Positions 47,315-60,454 of a stretch of DNA of 64,000 nucleotides are shown piece by piece. The position numbers and the translations under genes were made by a program. The stretch's first letter is position 1; each line of letters starts with the position of its first letter. This DNA comes from Acephala macrosclerotiorum (lineage: Eukaryota; Ascomycota; Leotiomycetes; Helotiales; Mollisiaceae): positions 186,001 through 250,000 of the forward strand of contig MU119219.1 in assembly GCA_014904845.1 (NCBI GenBank), in the 5' to 3' direction. The notes under the pieces are model-generated. The model searched no databases, was not told the DNA's origin, and saw only the letters and a list, made by a program, of their open reading frames with translations.

Positions 47315-47638
47315 ATGGCACCCCAAAACGAGTTCTTTGCTTCAAGCTCAGCTATTTGTGACCCAGCCGAAAGACTCTTTGCCAATATGTTTCTAGATCA
47401 ACCAGAGGCAGGTACCGCAGGAGGATCCAGTTCCAACGACTCCAACTCACTGGTCAAAACCACAACTGAGGCACCTCTCCTTAGTGAATACACTTTGAAC
47501 TACTCTTTATGTTCAGAGCTAATGATTTCCATAGCTCCACAAGATTCAAAAGGCCCAATCACAATTTTCACAATTCCAAACGAACTTTTCAAAGATATCC
47601 GAGACCTCCTCTGGCTTCTAAGCGATTACTACTAAAGT
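47315..47638 (+). CDS. Short hypothetical protein ending at an AT-rich tract
   Basis: An open frame from the ATG at 47315 to a stop at 47636-47638 or slightly before (about 107 aa): polar, Ser/Thr/Asn-rich in the first half, then NELFKDIRDLLWLLSDYY at the end. No domain. It stops within a few bases of the AT-rich tract, so it may be a gene truncated by an insertion or by mutation. Weakly supported; it could be chance. Confidence 0.28.
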
Positions 47639-47639
47639 C

Positions 47640-48060
47640 TAAAATGAATATTAACCTTATTAATGTTTATTTCTGTTTTTAAACTTAGGCAATCGCTATT
47701 TTTAACTTGAGCCTAGCTTTGAATCGCTTTGAAAAATAATAATTCAATTTATTTATATTTAATAAATAAATAAATAAAATTTAATTCTTGAAATTTTTTT
47801 ATAATTTTTGTATTGTTTATATTTGTTTTTTAATAATAATATTATAAAAAAATTTAATATGAACATTTTATAAAATACATAAAAACTTAATTCAATTTAA
47901 TATTTAATAAAAAATTTAATAAATATAAATATAGTGTAATTAGAACTTTATATTATAAAAACCGGTTTAATATAATAAACTAACTATAAATCAAGCACTT
48001 TTATTCAACTTACTGTAAAGTTTTTAGAATACAAGATAACGAGAAGAGAGAGTGGGAAAA
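47640..48060. repeat. Extremely AT-rich tract, possible RIP-degraded repeat relic
   Basis: About 420 bp made largely of A and T with TAAATAAATAAATAAAT runs and almost no GC, in sharp contrast to both sides. No coding frame. Such islands in Pezizomycotina are often relics of transposons hit by repeat-induced point mutation; the source cannot be identified. Confidence 0.55.
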
Positions 48061-49607
48061 AAAGGGCTTTCGAATATAAAACAACTACTACAAGCTAGCG
48101 GCCGCATCACGTGCACAGCTGGTCTGAGAACCAGATCTGTGACATTAAGGATGCCAAGACTGGACCGGCATTTGAAAATACAAGCGGAATAGATCGTAGG
48201 CAGCGAATATTATTTAGATTATTAGTTACATGCTTAAGGTGGTATCTCAACCCATTGCGAGGCGTTGATTCCTTGCGCCGCCAGTGTTGTAAAGTCCTCT
48301 TACCATACCATCTCCAAGGCATAGCGTAGAGCTGTCAGTATCTTTACCGCCTTGCGTAATAACCCATGAGTTGAATCTTACCCTACTGACTTGAAAAAAA
48401 AGTTTTATCTTATCTGCTCTCATATCACTACATAGTACTGGCGTCAAGAAATAGCTTGAGTCAGCTCTTTGGAGAAGTCCCTTGCTCCAGAGCATACGTC
48501 AGAGCTCGTACCGAGGGTTCTATATTAAAGGATGATCCCATCCCCATGCAAACCCCTCTGAACAGGATGGGGATTTCCAAAACATGGTTTAACCAATGAT
48601 GTATTTCTCTCGAAGCTGGCAAAACTGTTCGGAAGCCCAACCCAAAAAAAATATCGCGGCAGCTGATGGCGTCTAACATTTTTTCCCTGCGGCATCATCC
48701 CTCAATTCAAAAATTGTTTCAAGGCCGCATCTGGGGTTGCATTGCACGCGCTGCTCGCACCGTTCGACCAATACTCAGGGGTAGTTAGCGAGCCAAGGCT
48801 GAGCCCCTAAAATGTGCAGCGCCAAATCGGGACGTTGCAGGTAAGACGAATCCTGACCCGTGCAGTCGGTCGGGTTATGGGATCAACAAGTAGGCGCGAG
48901 AGCGAGATTCTGCAAGAATTTCAAGTGTGGGATATTGGGGCAGTTTTTGGTCGGGTGGTTCCCGGTAAGCTCTCGAAAGGGGGAGAACTCGAAAGATATG
49001 CTGGTAAACCCCTCGAGGCATCGTTCCTTCCAGATCTCACCGTCGGACGGCGACGCGCTTTCTTCAAGTCGAAGACATTGATCCATAATCATAGCTCGAA
49101 GTACAGCGAACGGGTACGCATGAAAAGTGAATGTCCCACGACCGTCCATACATCGCTTCACTTCAGCACTTGAGTGCAGCTTCGACTTCTATGTGAGTAT
49201 ATATCTTCGAGAACTTTGTAGCCAAGACCTCAAAATAAGGTTGCCAAAAGAGTCCCTTAGTCAGATCCAACATCCCAAAGCGGATGGAGGGGTATCTTTG
49301 GTATATTACCCGGGCCGCACGCAGGACCTCGCAACGACAAAAAATTGAAACGTGAAACAATCCCGCCCTGTAAGGCGGTTTTTAGAGAAACTGACTGCAA
49401 CTTGAATGCGCTTCTCACCACACCACACCACAAAATCCAGCGGACTTGCATATATCCTCAACGTCTCCCACGATGTCTCACTTTGCTTTCTCCTTCCTCG
49501 CCCTTCCCTTCATTTTTCATTTTATGCTCTTTGAAAGACACTATCCTTAAGTTTCGTTTCTTGCTTTTTGTTTTCACAGTCATTACTTACATTCACCCAC
49601 GTACACG
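48061..49607. other. Long region without a confirmed gene
   Basis: Open frames at 48107-49173 on both strands overlap each other and lack protein-like composition. The final 200 bp before 49608 are a pyrimidine-rich leader for the DUF1996 gene. May include further degraded repeat sequence. Confidence 0.4.
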
Positions 49608-51161
49608 ATGTTTTCTAAACCCACTCTTTTGACAGCTATGCTACTGTGTAGCTCAACACTCACCCACGCAGGCGATTTCTGGACAGTAAACTGCGGCGTC
49701 CTGTCAAGCCAACGTTCCGACCCAATCATCTCTCCCGGCCTCCCCTCCAGCCACGTCCACGCCATCTCCGGAGGGACTGCGTTCAATCGTACGATGGTGG
49801 GGATCGATGCTGCGAGTAAGGGGAAGGCGACGACTTGTGATAAGTTCACGGATCATAGTAACTATGTGAGTTTACACTCGGTGATTGAAAGGATAGGGGG
49901 AAAGGAGAGGTGCTGATAACTGAAGTAACAGTGGGCACCGCAGTTGTATAACATGAAGAATGGAATGTACCAAATGGTTCCTTATACTGGGGCTGTGAGT
50001 TGCCCTCGAATAGTGAATGAGAAGGAATGCGAGCTGATTGATGCAGAATATGTATTACAAACGATATACATGCAGCTACCAAGCTGGTGTTCAGTACTGT
50101 CCTCGACCCGCGGATGCGAAACCCTTCCCACCTGGTCTTCGAATGGTTGCTGGCGATCCTGAGAGAAGGTCTATACTCCGCCATTCAGCATCAAGGCAGG
50201 CCGCTAACAGGTAGCAGAACCCAAAATATGTCCGATCAAACTAACCAAGCAATCCTATACGAGACGGGAAATTCGGGAGAGGTATATGGCTTTCCAAAGA
50301 GGCTGTTGGGAGACCTCTCGCTGCATGTCCGATTCCCTTCTTGTTGGGACGGAATCAACGTGGATAGCCCGGATCACAAAAGCCATGTACGTTTTCCTTT
50401 GAATCGGGAGTCCAACTGGTACTGACGTTGACTCTCGGCAGATGGCATACCCTGACCCAACGAAAGGCGACACAGCAGGCGGCATGTGTTCCTCAACCCA
50501 CCCTGTAGCACTTCTACATATAGGCGCTGAGTTTGGTTTCGATACCGGGAGTCTCGGCATCATCGACTCCTCAACTCTCGTCTGGTCCATGGGAGACACA
50601 ACCGGCTATGGCGGACATGGCGATTTTATTCAAGGATGGCAGAAACTGACTGCCCTTGGGGAGTCTTTTGATAATTGTGAAGGAACGGGTACGGCTTGTG
50701 CTTGGAATTCATTTGGGACGCCGAATGGTGAGATGGGGACGAAGAGTAATTTGAGTCCCGAGATCCTGCCGCCAGATGAGGACATTGGGTTCCAAGGGCC
50801 GATGTCGAAGTTGCCGGGTGGAAATGTCGTTTATGGTGGTGGAGCGGGGTCGCAGACGAGTGCAGCGGCGAGCTCATCGGTGCCAACAACGATGGCGACT
50901 GTGACGAGGGCTGCGAGCTCGAAATCATCGGGAATTGTGATGCAAACTCCGCCAGCCACTAGCCTGGCTGTCGTGACGAAGGCAAGCAGTTCGACATCGA
51001 CTGTTGCAGGCGTTGTTACCCAGACACTTGCCACAACAAATTCTGCATCGGCAGCAACGACAAGCGCAGCTGATGCAACGGGCAGTGATGGTGGTGATGA
51101 TACAGAGGACGACTCTGGAAGTGATGATGACGGAGATGGCCATGATGCTTGTGAGTTGTGA
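49608..51161 (+). CDS. Secreted DUF1996 protein
   Basis: Five-exon model: 49608-49865, 49932-49994, 50047-50168, 50215-50386 and 50442-51161 (444 aa). The third intron (50169-50214) has its GCTAAC branch site only a few bases from the acceptor, so it is the least certain join. The signal peptide (LLTAMLLCSSTLTHA) is followed directly by DUF1996: DFWTVNCGVLSSQRSDPIISPG, SSHVHAISGG, WAPQLY, VRFPSCWDGINVDSPDHKSHMAYPD. The HVH and DHKSHMAYP patterns are family hallmarks. The C-terminus is Ser/Thr/Ala-rich, likely O-glycosylated, and ends in an acidic stretch with no GPI signal. DUF1996 proteins are common in filamentous fungi and of unknown biochemical role. Confidence 0.88.
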
Positions 51162-51435
51162 TGCGGGCAAGACCTGTGTGTGCTCGCAAGAGAGAGAGAA
51201 GGGTGTAGTGACTGGTCCTTTCGATTCTGGAAATGGCTGAGCCTGGGAGGCTATTTTAGGCTCGATTTCGCTTCTGATACTGTATTTTGTACGCCATTTT
51301 GCGTCGAGCATTGCCTTATTGTCTATAACCTCCTGGCTTACGGGCGTACTTGAAGATAGAACCACGTATGAAAAGACTGAGACGGGTTCCATCATCTTGG
51401 GATGAAACAGAAGCAAATCCCAACAGCTAAACCAG
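51162..51435. other. Convergent spacer
   Basis: Short 3'-to-3' spacer between the DUF1996 gene and the ULD-domain gene. Nothing else seen. Confidence 0.4.
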
Positions 51436-52861
51436 TTACATAACTTGGCAACAAGCAGAAGGTCGGCTGCCATCAACCTTCCGCGGGCGGCCGGAACGTC
51501 GAGACCGGGGTGGAAGTTTGGCTGACACCAGCGGAGTCCATTCGTCGTCCCCATCTTCACTATTAACCTTGACACGCTTCATCTGTGACAACAATCTCTT
51601 GTTGTTTGCAATCCGGCAAGCGCGATCATGCCTGGCAGCTAGTGCTACTTGAGGGTCGAGGATTATTTTAGGTCGCGCTAATGCCGTGGCATAACGGAAA
51701 TGTTGCTTGGCTGGTCTAGAGTATTCGTATTCTTCATCATTTGCTTCAATAGCAAAAGTTTCCTCCGAGTCTGAGGACCATGGCTGATCCCTTGCGTCTT
51801 GCTTTAATGGTAGAGTCTGAGATGGAACTTCGACAGGATCAACAGCAGATTGTGCTCCCCGTTTTGGTAGTTGTTTCAGCACGAAATATTCAGCACCAGT
51901 AGTTGCCGAAGGCGTTTTTCTATAATAATGATTCTTCTTTTCTCGCGACTTTGAGCTCCATTGAGGTAGTGGCATCGGAGGAAGTTCGGTGATACAGAGG
52001 CTGAGGCTCTTAACTGCCCTTCGATCCTGATAATTCGTTTGGAGAGCTAGATGATTGTCGAGGAGTACACTTTTGTTCATAGCCTGGTATCGAGGGATGT
52101 CTGCCTTGATTGGTCGTGGAAGAGCTTTGTGGTTTCGAACAAATTCAGCATGACACCAAGGACTTGTAATTAAGTTAACTGGATTCGCCAAAAGATTATC
52201 ATGACTGTGAGGGCTTACCATTCCTCGACGGCGGGCCCAAGCTTGTCGTTACGAAGGCCAATTCGATGTTTAGGTTCCGGGGATCATTCATCATTGCGAG
52301 CCTTCAGAGAAGACTTGGCAGGAGCCCCTTGGAACCTCACTCCTTTCCTGCTAAGTGGCGGCGTGCATCTGGCAGAACCAGCATACTGCCCGATGATGAT
52401 GAACATCGTCACGGTGCTGCCAGGAAGCAGTCTGTCGAAAGTCTCAGAAGATATGAAACATGGTGAGCCATTTTCATACAACTCAAACTCTCCAGATCGG
52501 ACTTTGGCTCCACCCCATCCAGCTCTGAATTGGGTCTGGATGATCGTCATGACTTTCTGTCGTGGGATGAGTACTAGCTTTATGGAGACTAAGAGGCTGT
52601 ACTCACAGGCAAATCGTATTCTGAAGGAATGGGCATGATCCGGCCAAGAGCATCCTCAAACTTTACTGGTGCTTGCACCTATGTGATCAGCGGCATTCGC
52701 CAGACTTGAGACCTCTTCCAGTGCCCGCTGAAGGCCATCGAGTTCAGAAACGAGTTCTTGAAAATGTTCGCGGGCTCCGCCAATATTTCGTATTGAAGAC
52801 GTGATCCTGTTGACGAGGCTGATGCAGCGACTATGTCGCCGGCGCTCCAACCGAAGGACAT
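51436..52861 (-). pseudogene. Ubiquitin-like-domain (ULD-type) protein with AT-hook-like tail, probably frameshifted
   Basis: Minus strand from the ATG at 52861. MSFGWSAGDIVAA must shift frame by one near 52815 to continue as SLVNRITSSIRNIGGAREHFQEL, the N-terminal helical region common to fungal ULD proteins. After an intron (acceptor before VQAPVKFEDALGR) comes PIPSEYDLP, then FRAGWGGAKVRSGEFELY and ETFDRLLPGSTVTMFIII, which look like the ubiquitin-like fold that fungi fuse to signalling proteins. A later splice joins VEE to CPWCHAEFVRN (a CxxC pair), and a long last exon ends with RRSGRPRKVDG, an AT-hook-like motif. The frame conflict, and a stop after ARNDE in the middle exon that needs another unplaced intron, make integrity doubtful. 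Sequence error is an alternative. Confidence 0.5.
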
Positions 52862-53995
52862 CTTGTCGCTCGACCGTGTAACACCTCATCCAAAGGACGA
52901 AAATCGCATGCGAAGCGTTTAGTAGTGAAGATGGCTACAGGCTTCACGAAGACGCCTACACACAGCCACCGCATCCTGACGATCGCATCACAACGAGGCC
53001 TGAGCGGTATCCTACTCAGGCTCTGCATCTTCAAAGTCATCAGCCAACCACTCTACTTTGCATCTGCAAGCCTCAAGCAGGGTCGCAAGCCAAGAAAATG
53101 TCTGCAGACAACAGGTAAGAGGCTCAATAACAAGAATCTTAAGACGGACATGACACTCGAGTTAGAGAGAAGAAGAATATAAATTTTCGACACAAGAGAT
53201 GGAACTTTGGAGAAAAGCTCGAAGACTTTTCAACGTGATGTGACTGCTAAGAAAAGAGGAAAGTCACGTGTATCCAGTACGAATTTGGAAGTGACGAGGA
53301 GGCTTTTCCCTCCGAACTCCGTTGCGGCATCTTCTCTTATTTCAACCAACCAACCAACTCCCCAACTCAATCCGCCCTCATCGCAAATATATTTTGCCGT
53401 CGAAAATCTCTGCGGACTCTGCTTCAATCTGTCAGCCATGTGGTGTACTTGGATGATGGCAATGACGTGTGACTCCCGCGGAAGTCAACATCGTCTTCCG
53501 GACAGAGTCTGTGAACGGTACACGAACACGAAGCTCGCAAGACGCGTATATTCCTCAACAACTACTCTGGGACTTTGGGATATATTCGAAGTCTTATACT
53601 TGAAAATCTGGTCGTCCACCTCCACACCTGCCACGCGATGCCAATGCGTCGGTCTTTGAATCCGCCTCCGCTTTAGTGAGTTTTAGGACGCATTTAGGTT
53701 TGCAACCAGAAGGTCTGGGCGAAAACCTAGAACCCAATGACCGCACGCAGCGCCACATTAAAATCTCGTTGCTGCCATAGTGAGCGCGATGTATACGACT
53801 CTTTTATCTTCCTGCTCAAGTGAGCGCTAGTAGCGTTCGAAGGCCTTGAGACATACTGACATTCCAGGATGATGTGCTGAGAATCGCGTCAGGTTTTGGT
53901 GTCCGAGGACATAAACTTGCCAGACGAATCTGCGAAGGTGGGATGTGAAGGACTGAGGGCCTGAGGGATATTCACGTTGGGACGGCGGGACGAGG
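52862..53995. other. Intergenic region, no confirmed gene
   Basis: Plus-strand open frames at 52925-53182 and 53207-53659 carry no recognisable domain. The region should hold promoters of the ULD gene and of the histidine kinase. Confidence 0.4.
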
Positions 53996-56900
53996 ATGAA
54001 GATGGCAGATTCTGCTGCCGGGAAGGATGCGGAGGCAGACACGCACGTTACGACCATTCCTCTCGAGACACTGAAGGACGACTTCACTTCCTTAGGAGCT
54101 GTCGAGCTGCTCGAAACAGACGATAGACCAGTGTTCGTTCTCGACTTGAGGAGCGCGACGAAAATCATACCTGTCTATTACAATACGAGTCTACGCGAAA
54201 TCCCATTGCTAGAGTCGAGAGTAGGGAGGGGAGAGGGAGCGAAAGATCCAAAATATGGAATATTTATGGACTGGGCAATTTCTACACACAATGAAGGAAG
54301 TTTACTTCAAACGACCTATGGCGGCATACGATGGACAGCGAGGATCCTAAGAAACAGATGGCGAATTGTGTATGGGGATACCAGAAACCAGACTGCGCTT
54401 CTGAATGCTGGACGCCGGCAGTCCGAAATACCTCGTATTGGACAGTCTCAAACGACAGGTATCGATCGACTCGAAAGGTCACAATTTTCAAGGAGACAAA
54501 GTATGCCTCGGGAGGATAACCTAGAAGATCAGCTGGCTCAATTCAGGCTTCGACGAGAGCAGGACATACCGACCTTTCCCTCGCCTGCCCCGCGAGAGCT
54601 GTCAGTTCCAAGGCGAAGCGAGTCAAACGAGGGCGAGCACATCGGCCGTATCGATTTCACGCATCCCAATCCGTCCGTGGTAATATCTCCCCATATGCAG
54701 TTTGTGCTAGACTTTGATTGGGGATCGACAGAATTAGGCCCCATCAGCAGCTGGCCTCCAGAGCTCAGACGGATGACTAACATTTTGATGTCTGATCCAA
54801 GGCCTGCTGCCATGTATTGGGGTAAGAAACGAATCATGATGTATAATGAACCCTATGTTGTTGTTACCGGTCAGAGGCATCCGGGAATGATGGGCAAGAC
54901 GTTCTCCGAAGCTTGGGCTGAGATAGCAGGAGATTTCATCTCTGCTTTTGATACTGCGTGTGAGACTGGCAAGTCGTATACAGTTGACCATGCTAGATTC
55001 TACATACAGAGGCATGGCTATTTAGAAGAGACATACTATTCGATCTCCATCATTCCTTTTAGCCTTGAGCACGGGCAAGTTGGGTTGTCAGTATACTCTC
55101 TCAACTTCTATCTTAACATGTTATTGACAACATCTTAGTTACAATCCAGTTGTCGATACCACACGACAGGTTATTACAGACCGCCGAATGGCTTTCCTGT
55201 TACGCCTGGGCCAGTTAATCGCATCTTCCCGAGAGCCAAAGGACTTCTGGCGACAACTATTACTAGGACTCGAGGCAGATCATCTTGATCTACCTTTCGC
55301 CATATTATACTCCGCCGGTGCAGACGTCAACGAAACTCTTTCTGAATCATCTGAACAAAGTCAGAATCTAAAGAATTGGGCGTTGGAAGGACTAGTCCGT
55401 GTATCTGGGTCGTGTCTAAGCATCCTGAATCGAATAAGTACGGAAAGAGAAATGGAACAACTTTTGCCGGATTTCTTCGATATTGTCAGATCAGAATCTG
55501 CGACTTTGCTTACGTCCGAAAACGGTCTGTTGCCAGACTGGATGACCAAAGAAATCAGGGTCAATGATGGGGAGCATGCTTGTGAATCTGCTGTATTCCT
55601 TCCAATCCGATCAACGACAGACAATGTTCTAGGATGGCTACTTCTTGGACTCAATCCTCGCAAACAATTTGACGACGATTATAAAGCCTTTATAGAGCTT
55701 CTGAGCAGACAACTGGCAACTTCAATGGCTTCCGCAGTCCTTTTCGAAGAAGAGATCCGTCGTGGGCGGATCGCAGCTGAACAAGCTGCCCAAGACCGGA
55801 CTTTCCTCTCAAATAAACTCGCAGTCCAAACTCACGAAGCCTTAGAGACCGAAACGCGTTTCCGAAGAATGGCCGATATGGCGCCAGTAGGGATGTTCCA
55901 TATTGATCGGACTGGAGCCCTGCTTTACGCAAACAACAATTATTATACTATGACCGGACATCCAAGAGGTGTTGTGTATCCAATGTCTTGGTACAATGTC
56001 ATAGCTGAGATTGACCATCCTCTCATGGACCAAGAGTGGGCGAAGCTACTTTCTGGAGAGCCTGTCTCTTTCGAGCTGAGGCTCAGGCCGCCATTTGTGG
56101 CCGAAGAGCTTGTTGGTGGTGAGAAGGTTGAAGGTCAGACTTGGATCATTGCTGCTGCATATCCAGAGCAGGCCGAGGACGGAACTGTGACCGGCATTCT
56201 GGGTTGCCTTACAGATATCAGTCGGCAGAAGTGGATGGAAGGTTTCCAGACACGGAGGATGTTAGAGGCTGTGGAGCTGAAAAGGCAGCAGGAGAATTTT
56301 ATTGATATGACTTCGCAGTAAGTTCCTCCTTCTAGCGGTTTTCAGTTCCTTGGCCTTGGTTGGAATTTACCCAGGCTGGACTAGGCTGTAACGCTGCCTG
56401 CAGTAAACCACCATGATTTCGGCCAATGTTCATCCTCATGTGAGGCAAAATAGGGACCTAGAGAGTCCAACCAAGGCCGGGACATTTAAACCACTCTTAT
56501 CTTTTCTCTCATCGATGTACTAAAGATAGGATCTAGCGAGATGCGAAATCCATTATCTGCTATCGTCCAATGTGCAGATTGGATCGTCACCTCTCTTCTG
56601 GAATTCCAAGGAGATTCCAAGAATGTGACTATCCCACGAGAGGTAGTGGATGGATATGCCGATGCAGCGCAAACGGTGGTCCTATGCGCTCAACATCAAA
56701 AGCGAATCATCGACGATATCTTGACTCTCTCGAAACTGGATTCAGATCTTCTACTTATCACTCCTGTTGAGGTACAACCAATTGCCGTTGTGCAAAGTGC
56801 TTTGAAAATGTTCGACGGTGGACTACAGAAAAGTGATATGGAACTTCGATTCTGTGTCGATCATTCTTACCAAAAACTCGCAGTTGACTGGGTGAAGCTC

Positions 56901-58109
56901 GATCCTAGTCGACTGCTTCAAGTTCTCATCAACCTTATCACAAACGCCATCAAGTTCACACAGACCGAGCCGCAGAGGAAGATCTCCGTCCGCATGGCCG
57001 CCTCGACCGAACCTCCCCTAGACAAAGATGGCATAGAATACCTCCCACGAGACAGCAACCGCAAAGACCTATCCCTAGGCACCGCCTGGGGCACAGGCGA
57101 AATGATATATCTCTACGGTATGTAAATTCTTGCCCTTTATCTGAAGCGATATTCGGAGCCGAACTCTTCGCGAGTACTATGAACTCAGCTCCTCAACTCC
57201 TCGACTCCCAAATTATCCTTCGAATCTCATACTGATTTATCTATAGTCGAAGTCCAAGACACCGGCCGCGGCCTAGAAGACCACGAACGAGCCCTGCTCT
57301 TCAAACGCTTCTCTCAAACCTCACCCCGAACACACGTCCAATACGGCGGCTCCGGCCTAGGCCTCTTCATCTCCCGCGAACTCACCGAGCTACAAGGCGG
57401 TCAAATCGGTGTCTCCTCTCAAGCTGGTGTTGGCAGTACTTTCGCTTTCTTCGTTCGGGCACGTCGTTGCTCGCCTCCTGAGACACCACGACCGATTTCA
57501 ACGCATCCGGTTGATATGAAAGCACAATCTAAGATTATTAATCCTGCTGCCTTGGCTAAGATACAAAGTGGAGGTGATCCAACAACTTTATCTGAGAAGA
57601 AAGTACCGGTAGTACCACCAGCACCAAAACACGTCCTAATAGTAGAAGACAACATCGTAAACCAAAAAGTGCTCTCCAAACAACTCCGTTCCGCCGGCTG
57701 CATAGTTCACGTCACGAATCACGGCCGCGAAGCCCTCTCCTTCCTTTCCACCACGCGGTTCTGGTCCAGCCTCTCCCCCCCTGGCATCGAGTTATCCGTC
57801 GTGTTGATGGATCTAGAAATGCCGGTTATGGATGGATTGACATGCGTGAGGGAGATTAGAAAATTACAACAGGAGGGGGTGATAAGGGGGCATGTTCCGG
57901 TTATTGCGGTGACGGCGAATGCGAGGAGTGAGCAGATTGCATTAGCGAAGGAGGCAGGTATGGATTGTGTGGTTACGAAGCCGTTTAGGATTCCAGAGTT
58001 GTTGCCCGAGATAGAAAGGCAGCTTAAGAGGTGTAGGGAGATGGAGGAGGGGAGGGAGAGGCCAGATTTGGGGGGTTTGGAGAGGAGTGCTAGTGCGCCT
58101 CCTTGTTGA
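53996..58109 (+). CDS. Hybrid sensor histidine kinase with PAS domains and C-terminal receiver
   Basis: Exons 53996-55086, 55139-56317, 56537-57117 and 57247-58109 (1237 aa; all phases agree). A phosphorelay sensor. The N-terminal ~200 residues are unassigned. A PAS-like domain follows (SSWPPELRRMTNILMSDPRPAAMYWG), then a GAF-like region and a second PAS (MADMAPVGMFHIDRTGALLYANNNYY, about residue 605). The H-box is FIDMTSHEMRNPLSA with phospho-accepting His757, formed by the splice at 56537; a 219-bp intron precedes it. ATPase N, G1 and G2 boxes are present (LINLITNAIKFT, VQDTGRGL, GGSGLGLFIS). The receiver starts HVLIVEDNIVNQKVL with the phospho-accepting Asp1138 in VVLMDLEMPVMDG and Lys in VTKPF. 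All catalytic residues are intact. Which fungal HHK group it belongs to was not decided. Confidence 0.93.
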
Positions 58110-58416
58110 TGAGCGATGTGGGTTGGATGATTTATGATTTGCATTTGGAAGGGGTTTGGGGATATTTGGAAGGAAAATGTGTAATGTATATTCGGCGTTC
58201 AGGAAAAGGAGCATGCCCCGGCGTGGCATCAGGGCTGTGTTGGGCTTGGAAATTGTGCATATACAGGTGGACTTGAGTAGATTTGGCGTTTATGTACCAT
58301 GAGCGGCTCGGTGGCTGGCTCTGATTTTGTGAGTCTAGGGGTTCAAAACAGGAACCAAGACCAGACTATATACAAGGGGATCATACAATCATACAAGCAT
58401 TCAAACCCCTCATGGC
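58110..58416. other. Convergent spacer
   Basis: 3'-to-3' spacer between the histidine kinase and the Hsp70-like gene. No other feature. Confidence 0.4.
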
Positions 58417-60454
58417 CTATGTAGGGACCTGTGCCGCAGAATCCGTATCCGCGTACTCAACACTAACATCCAACACCTTTCCTCTAAATACCACACTCCA
58501 ATTTACAGAAGAAACAGTGACTGCCATCTTTAACACACAATCGACTTCTCTGTATACATCGCCAAGGCTGTTGGTGAAGACGGGCAAGGAGTCGAAGGAG
58601 AAGGGCGACATGTCGTATTTGATTTTGCAGAGCTTGCGGACATCTGTTCTTTAGTCAGCCTCTCTCTTCCTCTCATCACGGTCCAACTCCTCAATAGAAA
58701 TGGAAAGGGAAAGGATAGCATACGACTCGTCAACCTCTTCCCCGGCTCGTCTTGATCCGAAAACCAAACCGTAAACGCCGTCCCCCTCAACTCCCTCGGC
58801 GTCTCAATCGTCAAAACAAACCAATGCTCCACCTCCCTAACTACTTCCACATCATCATGTTTCCTCAAATACCACTGCATCTGATTCCTCGCAAAAACCT
58901 GCTGTCTCCTATCATCAAACCACCTATCCACCTTCTCAAATTTCCCCTCTTCCCACTTCGCATTATACGTAATCCCATAACTATACTTAGCGATATGATT
59001 TTGGACAATATCGTCTCCGCCCAAAGCGCCGCGGTGAACGGCGCCGCGACAGACGGCGGACCAGGAACGGACGGGTTGTTGGATTATTATGGTGGGGGAG
59101 AAGGCCCGTTCGATTTGTTGGAGGAGGTACCGATTGCCGCCGAATCCGCCGACGAGGATTATTACTTTGGGGCGGGAGCCGGTTTTGGTTTTTATGCCTT
59201 CTACTTGGTCTCGGAGGAGCTCGACGATTTTGGGGACTACTTCTGCGAAGACTTGGCGGAGATGATCTCTGGATGAAAGTTAGCATTACAACTGAAAACG
59301 GAGAGGGCAGGGGGCAAGATGGACATACCCAGTCAAGGTTAATATACTGGACTCCTCTTTCTTGAAAACATTCTTGAGCGAATGTTTTCGATTATGTTGC
59401 GTTTGGGGTAGTTCTACAGGCCAGGGCCCATGAGTTCCGTCAAAGTTCCGCTTCACGTTGAGCTCCCATTCTCGTTCCATGAATCGCCTTTCTGCATCTT
59501 TATCCATCGTATGCTTGCTTCTCAGGGTTTTGACAAGATGGAGAAATGCTCTATCTAGATAGACAGCTCCACAGAGATCGCCTGTGGCACCGATACATTC
59601 AACGAGGCGGAATGGCTCGAAGCTTTTGACTGTGTAGCTGATGAGATCCACGGTGCCACCACCAGCGTCACAAACGACGAATGAATCGCCTGCCTATCAA
59701 TTGTCAGGATACATAATCTTCTTCGGAGGACTTCACTCACCTGAACAATAGGATTATGCTTGATCTCCGAATCAAAGTAAGTCGCCAGCGCCGCCGCCGC
59801 CGGCTCAGCAATCAAACTAATCGTCGTCTCACCACACGGTCTATGCTGGAGCATCCCCGCTTTCTTCGCTGCGAGTCTCATTTTCGTTTGCGCGCTGTGA
59901 TCCCAGATCGCTGGAATCGTAAGCACAACCTTCAACACCATATTATCCAGCACCGGCGCGGACAATCGAATCCTCAATCTTTCCAAAATATGATTCCAGA
60001 GTAGCCGCAGGTACTCAGAAATGACATCCACGGGCGTTTTGTTGTATTGCCTCAACTGCTTCCTCGCAGCTTCAACAATATTACTGTCCGTCGTATTCAT
60101 CGCCCCAAGCGACAACGGACTGAGTAGCAATTTAATCCACCTCAACGGATTGTCACTATTCTTCAACCCAAACCCCCATTTAACCGCAGTGTTGTAGGCA
60201 TCATAACTAATTTCCGACGGCACTTTATCAGAATCCGTAGCACCAATAGTCTGAGAACTCCATTGAGAGATGACTTCGACTTGATCTAAAGTACCGGATT
60301 TCGCCCATGCAGCGCCGGAATAGGTGGTGCCGAAATCGATGCCAACGACGATGTAGGGGGGCTCGTTAAGGGTTGAGATCCTTTTGTAGAAGGAGGGGGG
60401 TTGCATTTGTTGCATTTGGAGGGTGACGGCGACGACTTCTTTCTCTTCATCCAT
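58417..60454 (-). CDS. HSPA12-like Hsp70-family ATPase
   Basis: Exons on the minus strand: 60454-59741, 59693-59329, 59268-58724 and 58643-58417 (1851 nt, 616 aa, phases agree). Phosphate-1 motif IVVGIDFGTTYSGAAWA near residue 35; connect and phosphate-2 motif FVVCDAGGGTVDLISY (directly after the first splice); adenosine-type motif VIILVGGFGGNRYLL; and LIAEPAAAALAT, typical of the actin/Hsp70 ATPase fold. The protein lacks the long canonical substrate-binding domain and EEVD end, and has a divergent beta-rich C-terminus (YSYGITYNAKW). This is the HSPA12-type group, greatly expanded in filamentous fungi; clients are unknown. Its start faces a GTPase gene 0.43 kb away. Confidence 0.9.

Noticed and set aside
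48107..49173. Several ORFs on both strands
   Set aside because: Overlap each other, lack protein-like composition and splice support.
52925..53659. Two plus-strand ORFs upstream of the histidine kinase
   Set aside because: No domain or signal peptide; basic low-information translations, probably chance.
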